Positions 1-6,564 of a stretch of DNA of 11,696 nt are shown piece after piece. The stretch comes from Armatimonadota bacterium (GTDB lineage Bacteria; Armatimonadota; Fimbriimonadia; Fimbriimonadales; Fimbriimonadaceae). Position 1 is the stretch's first letter, and every line of letters starts with the position of its first letter. Made by a program: the position numbers and the translations under genes. The stretch is taken from contig JAEYWW010000288.1 in assembly GCA_023428805.1 (NCBI GenBank), positions 1-11,696 on the forward strand, given 5' to 3'. The notes under the pieces were generated by a model. It was not told the DNA's origin. It did not search any database and worked only from the letters and a program-made list of their open reading frames with translations.

Positions 1-1
1 C

Positions 2-379
2 CCGAGTCACGAGGTCTACAAGGGCATCCTCGCGGGCCGGTCGCGGGCGGTGTTCAACGGCCGGATTCTCGTCCGCCAGGACGCGCAGAAGACCGACGCG
101 AAGCAGACCAACCAGGCGCTGCTTCTGTCGCCCAACGCGACGATCAACTCAAAACCCCAGCTCGAAATCTTCGCCGACGACGTGAAATGCACCCACGGCG
201 CGACGGTCGGCCAGCTTGAGGAAACTCCGCTCTTCTATCTGATGAGCCGCGGAATGCCCAGAGCTCAAGCCGAGGGAATCTTGGTCTACGCCTTCGCCGC
301 CGAAGTTCTTGAGCTGATCTCGATCGAGCCGCTCAAGGATGATCTGGAGCGGCGGTTGTTCGAGAAGTTGGGTGTTTAG
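2..379 (+). CDS. sufD: SufD/SufB-family Fe-S cluster assembly protein, C-terminal part (5' end outside window)
   Basis: Reading from base 2 without a stop gives 125 residues ending at TAG 377-379; the start lies before the window. The text is the conserved C-terminal beta-helix region of SufB/SufD scaffold proteins: the HEVYKGIL stretch, RAVFNGRILVR, QDAQKTDAKQTNQALLLS, KPQLEIFADDVKCTHGATVG and a final helical segment (LFYLMSRGMPRAQAEG) that is typical of SufD and SufB C-termini. In the known SufBCD complex this subunit pairs with SufB and the SufC ATPase to assemble iron-sulfur clusters in the cytosol. SufD rather than SufB is chosen because of the C-terminal EVLELISIEPLKDDLERRL helix and the short tail; the two paralogues are hard to separate from the C-terminus alone. 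It converges with the minus-strand genes, so it belongs to a different transcription unit. Confidence 0.93.
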   Translation, partial: PSHEVYKGILAGRSRAVFNGRILVRQDAQKTDAKQTNQALLLSPNATINSKPQLEIFADDVKCTHGATVGQLEETPLFYLMSRGMPRAQAEGILVYAFAAEVLELISIEPLKDDLERRLFEKLGV

Positions 380-409
380 CCTGGTCTTCGCTAGGATTCT
401 CACGCCACT

Positions 410-516
410 CCATCTGCGAAAATCTGCGCCAACGATCTGCGGCATCTGCGGTTAATCTTCATTCCGACAATGGAACTGCAGATGACGAAGATAGGAACGC
501 TGATTTTCGCAGATGG
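410..516. repeat. Imperfect inverted repeat (REP-like) with ATCTGCG words
   Basis: The left arm, 410-453, and the reverse complement of the right arm, 474-516, share a perfect 14-base outer match: CCATCTGCGAAAAT at 410-423 against ATTTTCGCAGATGG at 503-516. The inner part matches again with a one-base shift at about 16 of 19 positions. The loop is about 20 bases (454-473). ATCTGCG occurs four times in the left arm, starting at 412, 422, 435 and 444. The element fills the gap between two convergent genes. It has no T-tract on either side, so it does not look like a classical intrinsic terminator, although a long hairpin could still act as a bidirectional transcript end. By form it resembles REP/BIME or a small non-autonomous repeat; that label is inference. 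Confidence 0.72.
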
Positions 517-525
517 GGGTCGCGG

Positions 526-1422
526 TCACTCTCTCGTCGAATCGTCAAACTCGATTCTCATCTTTGGCACAGGAGATTCGGTGAGGGCGCTGAGGTCAAG
601 GGGGGTGCCTGCGGGCAGTCTGGATTCAACTTCGTCCACGAGAGAATATCCCGCATGGCTGACAATTTCGAATTCGACCACGCGGGGACCGGACCAGAGA
701 AGCAGATACCGAGCACCCATCGAGGCCTCGGTTGTGACGAAGTCCACATCCTCCCAGCGAATGCCTTTCCCGAGCAAGCCCATCCACCGCCACCGGATGC
801 CTTCATTGTCCAATCTGTAGAAGATGTTGCCGCTGACCAACTGAAGCAGGGTCATGGCGGCAACGATGGCGAGCAAGCCCGCCTGGATTTTGGGATTGGC
901 CAGCAGAATGAAGGGAAAAAGGACAGATGGGAGCAGAGCGCGAAGGAAGTGCGAGTCGGGCCTCAAAGTTCCAATAAACCGAATCGTTCTTCTAGTTGGT
1001 GTCCCGACCGTCAGATTCTCGTGGAGAGGCAGTCCCAGCCGCCGCTTCGCTTCGGCTAAGAGTCGTGATCCGTTCATATCTCGATCCAAGACATCAACAA
1101 ATCCACTTGAAAAAATCAGGCGACTGCCCTCAAGTCGCTCCAGATTTTCCCAAAGATGGGCTGTCTTCGCAAAGAGCCAATGCTCGACCACCCGTGCATC
1201 GTCGAAGGTGAACTTCGGAAATAGAAACTTGGGAGTCAGCACTGCAATGATGCTCAACGGAATAGCCAGGGAAAGATAAGGCGCAACCGCTCGAAGAGCC
1301 GAGTCAGGAGGCAAAATCAGACTGACAAGAATGAGTGGTATGACTGGAGCCAAGCAGATGAAATAGGCCTTGGGCAACGGTGACCGCCCAATCTTCCAAG
1401 TCTTCCGCGAGCTGCCGTTCAT
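526..1422 (-). CDS. Four-helix membrane protein with two bacterial PH-like domains
   Basis: A 298-residue protein with ATG at 1422 and stop TGA at 526-528. The start is supported by a strong Shine-Dalgarno (AAGGGAGG) with a 7-base spacer. Hydrophobic segments lie near residues 20-38, 46-63, 158-174 and 180-197. Each helical pair is followed by a soluble stretch (about 66-131 and 200-272) that resembles bacterial PH (DUF304-like) domains: an early hydrophobic strand, an arginine or lysine followed by a WE pair (W91-E92 and W223-E224), hydrophobic strands, and a closing amphipathic helix ending in RRLG or SRLP. The whole protein therefore looks like a duplicated unit of two membrane helices plus PH domain. 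Function is unknown. Three sampled 60-base blocks (1081-1260) average about 49% GC, against 60% in one block of csaB (11161-11220). It is the last minus-strand gene, 59 bp after the OstA-like gene, and may be only loosely linked to that operon. Confidence 0.75.
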   Translation of the reverse strand: MNGSSRKTWKIGRSPLPKAYFICLAPVIPLILVSLILPPDSALRAVAPYLSLAIPLSIIAVLTPKFLFPKFTFDDARVVEHWLFAKTAHLWENLERLEGSRLIFSSGFVDVLDRDMNGSRLLAEAKRRLGLPLHENLTVGTPTRRTIRFIGTLRPDSHFLRALLPSVLFPFILLANPKIQAGLLAIVAAMTLLQLVSGNIFYRLDNEGIRWRWMGLLGKGIRWEDVDFVTTEASMGARYLLLWSGPRVVEFEIVSHAGYSLVDEVESRLPAGTPLDLSALTESPVPKMRIEFDDSTRE

Positions 1423-1429
1423 CCCGCAA

Positions 1430-1437
1430 CCTCCCTT
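1430..1437 (-). promoter_or_regulatory. Shine-Dalgarno of the PH-like membrane protein
   Basis: Minus-strand AAGGGAGG, 7 bases before ATG 1422. It is among the best ribosome binding sites in the window. It fixes this start and suggests translation independent of the upstream gene, which ends 59 bp away. Confidence 0.75.
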
Positions 1438-1481
1438 CTCAACACATTATGACAGTCTTACGCGCTGCTGGAGTGTAGAAA

Positions 1482-2882
1482 TCAGCTCCCAATCGGGCCG
1501 TTCAAGCTCGGTGGGGGTTGGGTGCCTCCGCCGGTGCTTCCGGCACCGCCGCCTCCACCCGTTGTCTCCTCTTCATCATCCACAGGCGAGACGCCTTCGG
1601 CTTGTTTGCCGCGCCAATCCTGATCGGCTTCCTTGGTCGTGATGGTGAATTCGACGGCTTTGTAGTCGTCCCCGTTCGACATCTTGAGGCGGGCGTCTTT
1701 CTGGCCCTCGCGGCTGCGGAGGGTGAGCTCGTCCTTTTCACCATCCCAAACTCCGGTGTTGGCCCACACCATTCTCCAGCCCACATTCGGGATCTCCTGG
1801 CGGGCCATGGGATTGCCGCTGATGTTGGCTTTGCGCGAGCCTTTTCGGTACCAATATTCGACACGATTCGAGATCACCGTCGCAGGATGCCGGCGCAATG
1901 TGTCGGTGTCGCGGAGGATGTCGCTGCTCGTCTTCTGCTGGGAGGGCGGAAGAGGACGGCCTGCTTGGATTTCGTCAGGCACATAGACGGCCATGGGTGG
2001 AATTTCTTGTTCTTCCGGCTTGGCGGAACCTTCTGGTTTGAGGAACATGTTGACCCCACCCTCCATCACCGCGCGACCCTCCTTGCGGTAGACCGTTGCC
2101 TTGGGGCAGGTGATGTTCGCATCCACGCCGAAATATCGGACATTCCCGGTGGCGACAATGACGTCGGTCTTCAGGTTATGGACGATCTTGTCGGCGAGAA
2201 TGATGACCTCGCCGCTATCGGCGCGGGCCAGGGTGTAGTGCATGAAATCACCCTTCTTCTCAACTTCGTCACCCTTCATCCTCCACTGGGTCGTTTTGGG
2301 CGACTCCTCAACCTGAGCCTGACCTTCCCATGAAACCTTCATCGCCTTCCAATCGCCCGACTTCAGGTCATAGGCGAGGTTCTCGGCCTGAACCTTTCCC
2401 TTGCTGAGCTTGCCGTTGAACTGCCCGGCGGCGACAATCTGGGAAGTGTTGCGGTCAAGCTCGATCGCGGGGGCCGTGATGTCCATTTCTTGATTCCAGA
2501 CACGTCCTCCCGAGCCGATTTCCAGATGGCGGCGATAGTATTGATACACGGCGACCTGCGCCGTATAGTTGTATTTCTTTCCCTCGGCAGTTGTATAAAT
2601 CCCGTCCTTGATGCCCTCCAGGATCGCATTCGAGCGGTCCTTGCTCATGGTCATCCTGTCAACATTGGCGGTGGTGACCAAGCGGGCGTCATCAAAGGCC
2701 CGGAATTCCGCATTGGAAACCTCCACTCCCGGGGGTTCAGGGCCTGCGTTCTTCTCCTTAAATCTCTTGAGCGCATCCACGCTGACCACAAAGCCGATGG
2801 CTTCATAGCTGGCGAAGACCAGTCCTCCCGCCCCGAACATCAGGGCGAGATTGCGTCCGAGAGATTTAAGGGAAGGTGACAT
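1482..2882 (-). CDS. OstA/LptA-like, membrane-anchored envelope protein
   Basis: A 466-residue protein with ATG at 2882 and stop TGA at 1482-1484. K6 and R9 precede one hydrophobic segment (about residues 10-33), which is a signal anchor or uncleaved signal peptide, so the rest is probably periplasmic. The body contains OstA/LptA-type beta-jellyroll repeats: about 134-190 (ELDRNTSQIVAAGQFNG), 225-280 (ADKIVHNLKTDVIVATGNVR then KATVYRKEGRAVMEGGV), and a weaker one at 336-415. In the known Lpt system this fold carries lipopolysaccharide across the periplasm; LptC and the LptD N-domain share it. The arrangement with one N-terminal helix recalls LptC or a fused LptC/LptA, but that is inference. 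Residues about 430-466 are acidic, Gly- and Pro-rich and probably disordered. The start lies 17 bp inside the preceding lipoprotein gene with no clear Shine-Dalgarno, which suggests translational coupling. No lptB, lptF or lptG is visible. Confidence 0.78.
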   Translation of the reverse strand: MSPSLKSLGRNLALMFGAGGLVFASYEAIGFVVSVDALKRFKEKNAGPEPPGVEVSNAEFRAFDDARLVTTANVDRMTMSKDRSNAILEGIKDGIYTTAEGKKYNYTAQVAVYQYYRRHLEIGSGGRVWNQEMDITAPAIELDRNTSQIVAAGQFNGKLSKGKVQAENLAYDLKSGDWKAMKVSWEGQAQVEESPKTTQWRMKGDEVEKKGDFMHYTLARADSGEVIILADKIVHNLKTDVIVATGNVRYFGVDANITCPKATVYRKEGRAVMEGGVNMFLKPEGSAKPEEQEIPPMAVYVPDEIQAGRPLPPSQQKTSSDILRDTDTLRRHPATVISNRVEYWYRKGSRKANISGNPMARQEIPNVGWRMVWANTGVWDGEKDELTLRSREGQKDARLKMSNGDDYKAVEFTITTKEADQDWRGKQAEGVSPVDDEEETTGGGGGAGSTGGGTQPPPSLNGPIGS

Positions 2883-3756
2883 TGGCGGTGACGACGGTGT
2901 TGACGGCGGTGACCTGGACGTTGCCGTTGGCGATCTGCGCTCCCTTGGTCGCGCGGATCGTGTAGGTTCCTACCGGAGCCCAGAATGTGTAGCGTCCCTG
3001 GCTGTCGGCAGTGACCGTCCGGATCACGCTTGCTCCGCTGAGAAGCTGAACATTGGAGCCCGCGCCCGTGGCGACAGGACTCGCCGCACCCTGGATGTTG
3101 AAGGGCAATGGCGGCGGCGTGGTTGAACCTTCTGGCGTGACCTGGATCGTCCCGCAGTTCACGACTCCGCCTGTGGCCGCGCCAGGAGGACTGAAGAACT
3201 GGGAGAAGTAGCCCGTCTTCGTGATCTGCCCCTGCAGGCCGAGAAAGACCGCCAAGCCCGCATTCGAGTAGGCGACGCCCGGAAGGCTGAAGTTGCCGGA
3301 AGCATCGCTCACGCGCTGGATGCCGCCCATGCTGACTGCCGCACCTGGCACAGCAGCTCCGGTCTGGGAATCAACAATCCGTCCGGTCACGGTCACCACA
3401 GCCGGGCCGATGTAGAGATCGCCGAGATCAACGTTGGCCGTCGCGGCGGGGAAAGTGAAGGTTCGCACCACCGGAGGAGAACCGCCCGAGGCGGCGTAGG
3501 TCACGGTGATTGAAGTGGTCCCCGCATTCGCGTTGAGCTGGAACGAGCCATCGGCCACATCGGTCTGAACCGATGCGGTCGCGCCCGGCACTCGGACGGT
3601 CGATTGCGGCACGGTCGCGCCACCATTCTCAATCCAGAGAACTCGGCCAAAAATGGTGACTCCAGTCGGCCCGCCACCACCGCCTCCGCCGCCACCTCCG
3701 CCGCAGCCTGCGAGGATCAGGAGGCCACCGAGAAGGAGGAGCAGAAGCCTCTTCAC
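2866..3756 (-). CDS. Lipoprotein with carboxypeptidase-regulatory-like beta-sandwich domains and a Gly11 tract
   Basis: A 296-residue protein with GTG at 3756 and stop TAA at 2866-2868. The signal peptide runs MKR, six leucines, GGLLILAG, with lipobox L15-A16-G17-C18, so it is a predicted lipoprotein. C18 is followed by eleven glycines (19-29), a flexible tether. Three beta-sandwich-like stretches follow: about 33-115 (IFGRVLW, then TDVADGSFQLNA), 121-205 (VTVTGRIVDSQTGAAVPGAAV, D151-A-S-G-N-F), and 220-296 (ADSQGRYTFWAPVGTYTIRA). The middle one fits the carboxypeptidase regulatory-like (CarboxypepD_reg) pattern best. These folds usually mediate binding or spacing at the surface. GTG is chosen because GGAGG lies 6 bases upstream; the start overlaps the stop of the preceding gene as GTGA. 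The gene overlaps the OstA-like start by 17 bp. No catalytic motif is seen and the ligand is unknown. Confidence 0.82.
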   Translation of the reverse strand: MKRLLLLLLGGLLILAGCGGGGGGGGGGGPTGVTIFGRVLWIENGGATVPQSTVRVPGATASVQTDVADGSFQLNANAGTTSITVTYAASGGSPPVVRTFTFPAATANVDLGDLYIGPAVVTVTGRIVDSQTGAAVPGAAVSMGGIQRVSDASGNFSLPGVAYSNAGLAVFLGLQGQITKTGYFSQFFSPPGAATGGVVNCGTIQVTPEGSTTPPPLPFNIQGAASPVATGAGSNVQLLSGASVIRTVTADSQGRYTFWAPVGTYTIRATKGAQIANGNVQVTAVNTVVTANVTFP

Positions 3757-6545
3757 CGAATGCCTCCGCTCGTGATGTCGAACGTCTGCGTCGGCGCGAT
3801 CGCGTTGAAGGTGAATGTCATGCCATCCTGCACCGTCTCAGTCTGACGGGTGGTGGGATCGTAGATCTTCAGGGCAGGCGAACCCGCGATGATGTCAAGC
3901 GTCACACGGTATTGCTGGCCGACAATCAGGCCGTCAAGCTTCACCGTGAAGGTCTCCTTGATGCCGTAAACACGAATGTCCTTGAAGAGACCCTGACCAT
4001 TGACGATGGAGGCTTGGAAGCCGGGGCTCACAAACGGGGGAAGCTCGGCATCCTCGCTGGGATCAAAACCTTTGCTCCCATTGCTGGCCTGGCCGATGAT
4101 TGCGGTCGAGGTCACAAAAGAGGGCGACTTGACCGTCACTTGGGCTTCCCAGCGACGGGGAGTGAAGTTCCATTGACTTGTGGCCTTCGGGCGGTATTTC
4201 TCGCCGAACAATGTGATCTTGACCGGCACCAGCGGCCGTTCAAGGACGATGTTGGAATTGGCAATGTCGTTGGAGGTGGGGAGTGCGCTTGGGTGGAACA
4301 CGAGCACCGCACCCTCGGCCCGCAGGGCTCGAACATACACGGCCTGGCCTGGCTTGAAGCTTGTCGCAGGCTGGAAGGTGCCCGAATCCATGTTGATGGA
4401 ATCACCCTGGAAGGCGAAGATCGTGGTGCCGAGGATTGTTCCCTGAGCTTCTGTCCAAGTCGAAAGCGACTCCGTGGCGGAGGTCACGTTGACCTGGGTG
4501 AAGGGCACTTCAGTGGTGAATGGGCTTGTGATCGCATTCCAGCCGGGCCGCAAGTGGACCGTCATCAATGTGGAAGGACTTGTTCTGCCGCGTACCGTGA
4601 CGCTCTGAGCGGTCGATGGGCGGATGAACGCGCCGAGACCATGCGTGAGCCGCCCCTCATCGGGATACAGCTCGTACTTGCCAGTCGAAGGGTTGTAGCT
4701 CGCCGCCAGCGTTTCGGACTCGGTTTGAGCCAGGACTGTCGAGGTCAGCGGGCGGTAGGGCTGGATTGGCAATCCGAAGAAACTCAGCCGGGCCTGGCGG
4801 CTGAAGGTGTAGCTTGTTTCGGCGTTCGAGGGGCGCAGGTCGAGGGCAATGGGGCCCTGACCCTTGGCGACACGCCGGCTGATCACTTCATTGACGGTTG
4901 CCCCCTGAACCCGGAAAACCTTGACGGTCAGCATCTGCGCCCGGTCGAAGCTGGCATCCGTGATGCGGGCTCCGAAGGCGAAGTTCTGGGCGGTGATGCT
5001 GGTGTTGGAGCCGCCCGTCCAGTCGACTTGGATTCGATAGCTGGTGCTGCCGGAAACGGCAGGCAACCCGACCAGAGTGCCGTAGAAATTGTTCTCTGTC
5101 GTGTTCGCTCCCGTCGCCACCGCACCCGCCGGAATATAGGCGCGGGCGATCTGGCCCTGGAACGGCGCGTCAACGGTCACGCGGTACTTCTGATTGCCGA
5201 AATTGTCTCCTGGGAAGTTCGGGGCGGCGGAGCCATAGGCCCCCGTGATGCCGACCACGTCCTCCTGGGTTGATGTGAAGAACCGGACGTCGTCGGGCCG
5301 CCAAAAGATCGGATAGCATTGGCCCGAGAGAAGAGTTTCATCGCCATTCGGCAGGGTGCGCCATGCGTTGATGATCAGGCCGAACACGCCGAAGTCGCTG
5401 GAGCCGCTGATCGGCGCGATCGGGAATGGCTGAACAACAACCTTGTTGCCCGGAGTACGGGATGTGTCGAGAATCGACTGCCGCTCCACCCAAGCCGCAA
5501 ACGGAAGTCCTTCGACTGTGGCGGTCCCGCCGCCCGAGAGGAAATTGATCGTGTCCTGCCCCAGGTCGACCAAAGCTGCTTCGTTCTGATAGATCGCTGG
5601 GGAGGCGTAATAACGCTTGTTGAACTCGTTGGCGAACCCGGGATATTCAGTCAGCACCTTGCTCCAAGCCGAACCCGCCATCTGATAGCGGAGCAGGAAC
5701 GCTCCACCCGTGCTGCCGCCCGGGGGAAGCGTCTGGCTTAGGAGGTTCGGCGCGATGAACGGCTGGGCTCCAAGGCCGGGCTGGTTGTACCAATCATAGA
5801 ACGCGGTGACATCGTAGAGGCTGTCGAGCGTGGCTTCAACCTGGTCGCTGGAGGGGCTGTTGGGGAGGCTGCCTGCGGTGCGAACGATGGACATCGTTGC
5901 GGCGCGGACAATCCCCTCATTGAAGGCGTCCGCAAAGTACGGAGTAGTGCCCTGATAGGCGAGCAGGAGGCAGTGGATATAGTTGATCGAGGCTGCGACG
6001 CTGCTGTTGTAAACCGGGAAACGGATTTCCGGTCCGGTCGGTGCGTTGGGCACATAGTAGCCGCCCGACACGGCAAGGCGATCCTGGATGTCCGCGTCGT
6101 AATTCTTGATCCGAACCGCACCCGGAGTCTTGGGGATGCCAAAGACCGAATTCATCACCGGACGAGCCTGGGTGAAGGTCGCCTCAAGATGCTGGCGATA
6201 AGCCTCGCTGAACGCGCGGGAGCCCGTCGCATCGAAAGTCGGCACGATGTCCTCCGGCGCGCGTGAGCGGGTGGCGACCACGGGCAACGGCTGTCCGTTC
6301 TGAGTTAGGACGACGCGAAGGGGCAGCGAGAACTGAACCTTGATCTTGCGGGCCTCACGCTCGCGCTTGGTCAACTGCGCGGTGCGGCGGGCGTAGCTCT
6401 TGACCGCCTGCTCCACCGTCGTCTCCCAAGATGCCGTGGAGCGAGTGCCCCCGATTTCCACGCGAAGCTCTGTGGCCTGCGCTCCGACGGCCCCGGCCCC
6501 CAGGGCCAGAGCCGCCATCCAGCGGATTGTTCTTCTGTTCTTCAT
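3753..6545 (-). CDS. Large exported protein: degenerate peptidase-like N-part, beta-rich C-part
   Basis: A 930-residue protein with ATG at 6545 and stop TGA at 3753-3755. An in-frame ATG exists at 6773, but it would add 76 residues of unlikely composition overlapping the upstream gene, whereas ATG 6545 begins a good signal peptide (MKNRRTIRWMAALALGAGAV, cleavage near AQA-TE). GAGGAG lies 15 bases upstream, rather far. Residues about 110-335 are helical and recall the M1/MA (gluzincin) peptidase layout: H191 in YIHCLLLAYQG, then E210-G211 in FADAFNEGIVRAA, then helices around 280-312. The HExxH signature is replaced by HCLLL, so activity is unlikely. Residues 660-750 contain LRPGWNAITSPF and FKPGQAVYVRA, a pair found in some surface-protein beta domains. 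Residues 826-930 (GFDPSEDAELPPFVSPGF onward) resemble FlgD-like C-terminal Ig folds. The gene is 19 bp after one lipoprotein gene and overlaps the next by 4 bp. Exact function unknown. Confidence 0.8.
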   Translation of the reverse strand: MKNRRTIRWMAALALGAGAVGAQATELRVEIGGTRSTASWETTVEQAVKSYARRTAQLTKREREARKIKVQFSLPLRVVLTQNGQPLPVVATRSRAPEDIVPTFDATGSRAFSEAYRQHLEATFTQARPVMNSVFGIPKTPGAVRIKNYDADIQDRLAVSGGYYVPNAPTGPEIRFPVYNSSVAASINYIHCLLLAYQGTTPYFADAFNEGIVRAATMSIVRTAGSLPNSPSSDQVEATLDSLYDVTAFYDWYNQPGLGAQPFIAPNLLSQTLPPGGSTGGAFLLRYQMAGSAWSKVLTEYPGFANEFNKRYYASPAIYQNEAALVDLGQDTINFLSGGGTATVEGLPFAAWVERQSILDTSRTPGNKVVVQPFPIAPISGSSDFGVFGLIINAWRTLPNGDETLLSGQCYPIFWRPDDVRFFTSTQEDVVGITGAYGSAAPNFPGDNFGNQKYRVTVDAPFQGQIARAYIPAGAVATGANTTENNFYGTLVGLPAVSGSTSYRIQVDWTGGSNTSITAQNFAFGARITDASFDRAQMLTVKVFRVQGATVNEVISRRVAKGQGPIALDLRPSNAETSYTFSRQARLSFFGLPIQPYRPLTSTVLAQTESETLAASYNPSTGKYELYPDEGRLTHGLGAFIRPSTAQSVTVRGRTSPSTLMTVHLRPGWNAITSPFTTEVPFTQVNVTSATESLSTWTEAQGTILGTTIFAFQGDSINMDSGTFQPATSFKPGQAVYVRALRAEGAVLVFHPSALPTSNDIANSNIVLERPLVPVKITLFGEKYRPKATSQWNFTPRRWEAQVTVKSPSFVTSTAIIGQASNGSKGFDPSEDAELPPFVSPGFQASIVNGQGLFKDIRVYGIKETFTVKLDGLIVGQQYRVTLDIIAGSPALKIYDPTTRQTETVQDGMTFTFNAIAPTQTFDITSGGIR
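3763..3767 (-). promoter_or_regulatory. Shine-Dalgarno deciding the GTG start of the Gly11 lipoprotein
   Basis: Minus-strand GGAGG, 6 bases upstream of GTG 3756 and inside the last codons of the preceding 930-residue gene. With the GTGA stop/start overlap it supports a non-ATG start and coupled translation. Confidence 0.72.
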
Positions 6546-6564
6546 GCCGTTGACTTCAGTCTCC

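Noticed and set aside
410..453. CRISPR-like array from the four ATCTGCG copies
   Set aside because: The units are only 7 bases with irregular spacing of 9-13 bases; no repeat-spacer structure and no cas genes.
410..516. Intrinsic terminator between the convergent genes
   Set aside because: A hairpin is possible but no T-tract follows it in either direction; kept as a repeat instead.
1440..1480. CATAAT as a possible -10 box on the minus strand before the PH-like gene
   Set aside because: No acceptable -35 hexamer at 16-18 bases upstream, and promoter consensus for this lineage is uncertain.
1518..2333. Plus-strand open frame of 271 codons opposite the OstA-like gene
   Set aside because: Antisense to the OstA-type repeats and without family features.
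3912..5273. Plus-strand open frame of 453 codons opposite the 930-residue gene
   Set aside because: It lies wholly antisense to a gene with a signal peptide and coherent domains. The translation is rich in Arg, Gly and His without recognisable motifs, as expected of the shadow of a GC-biased gene.
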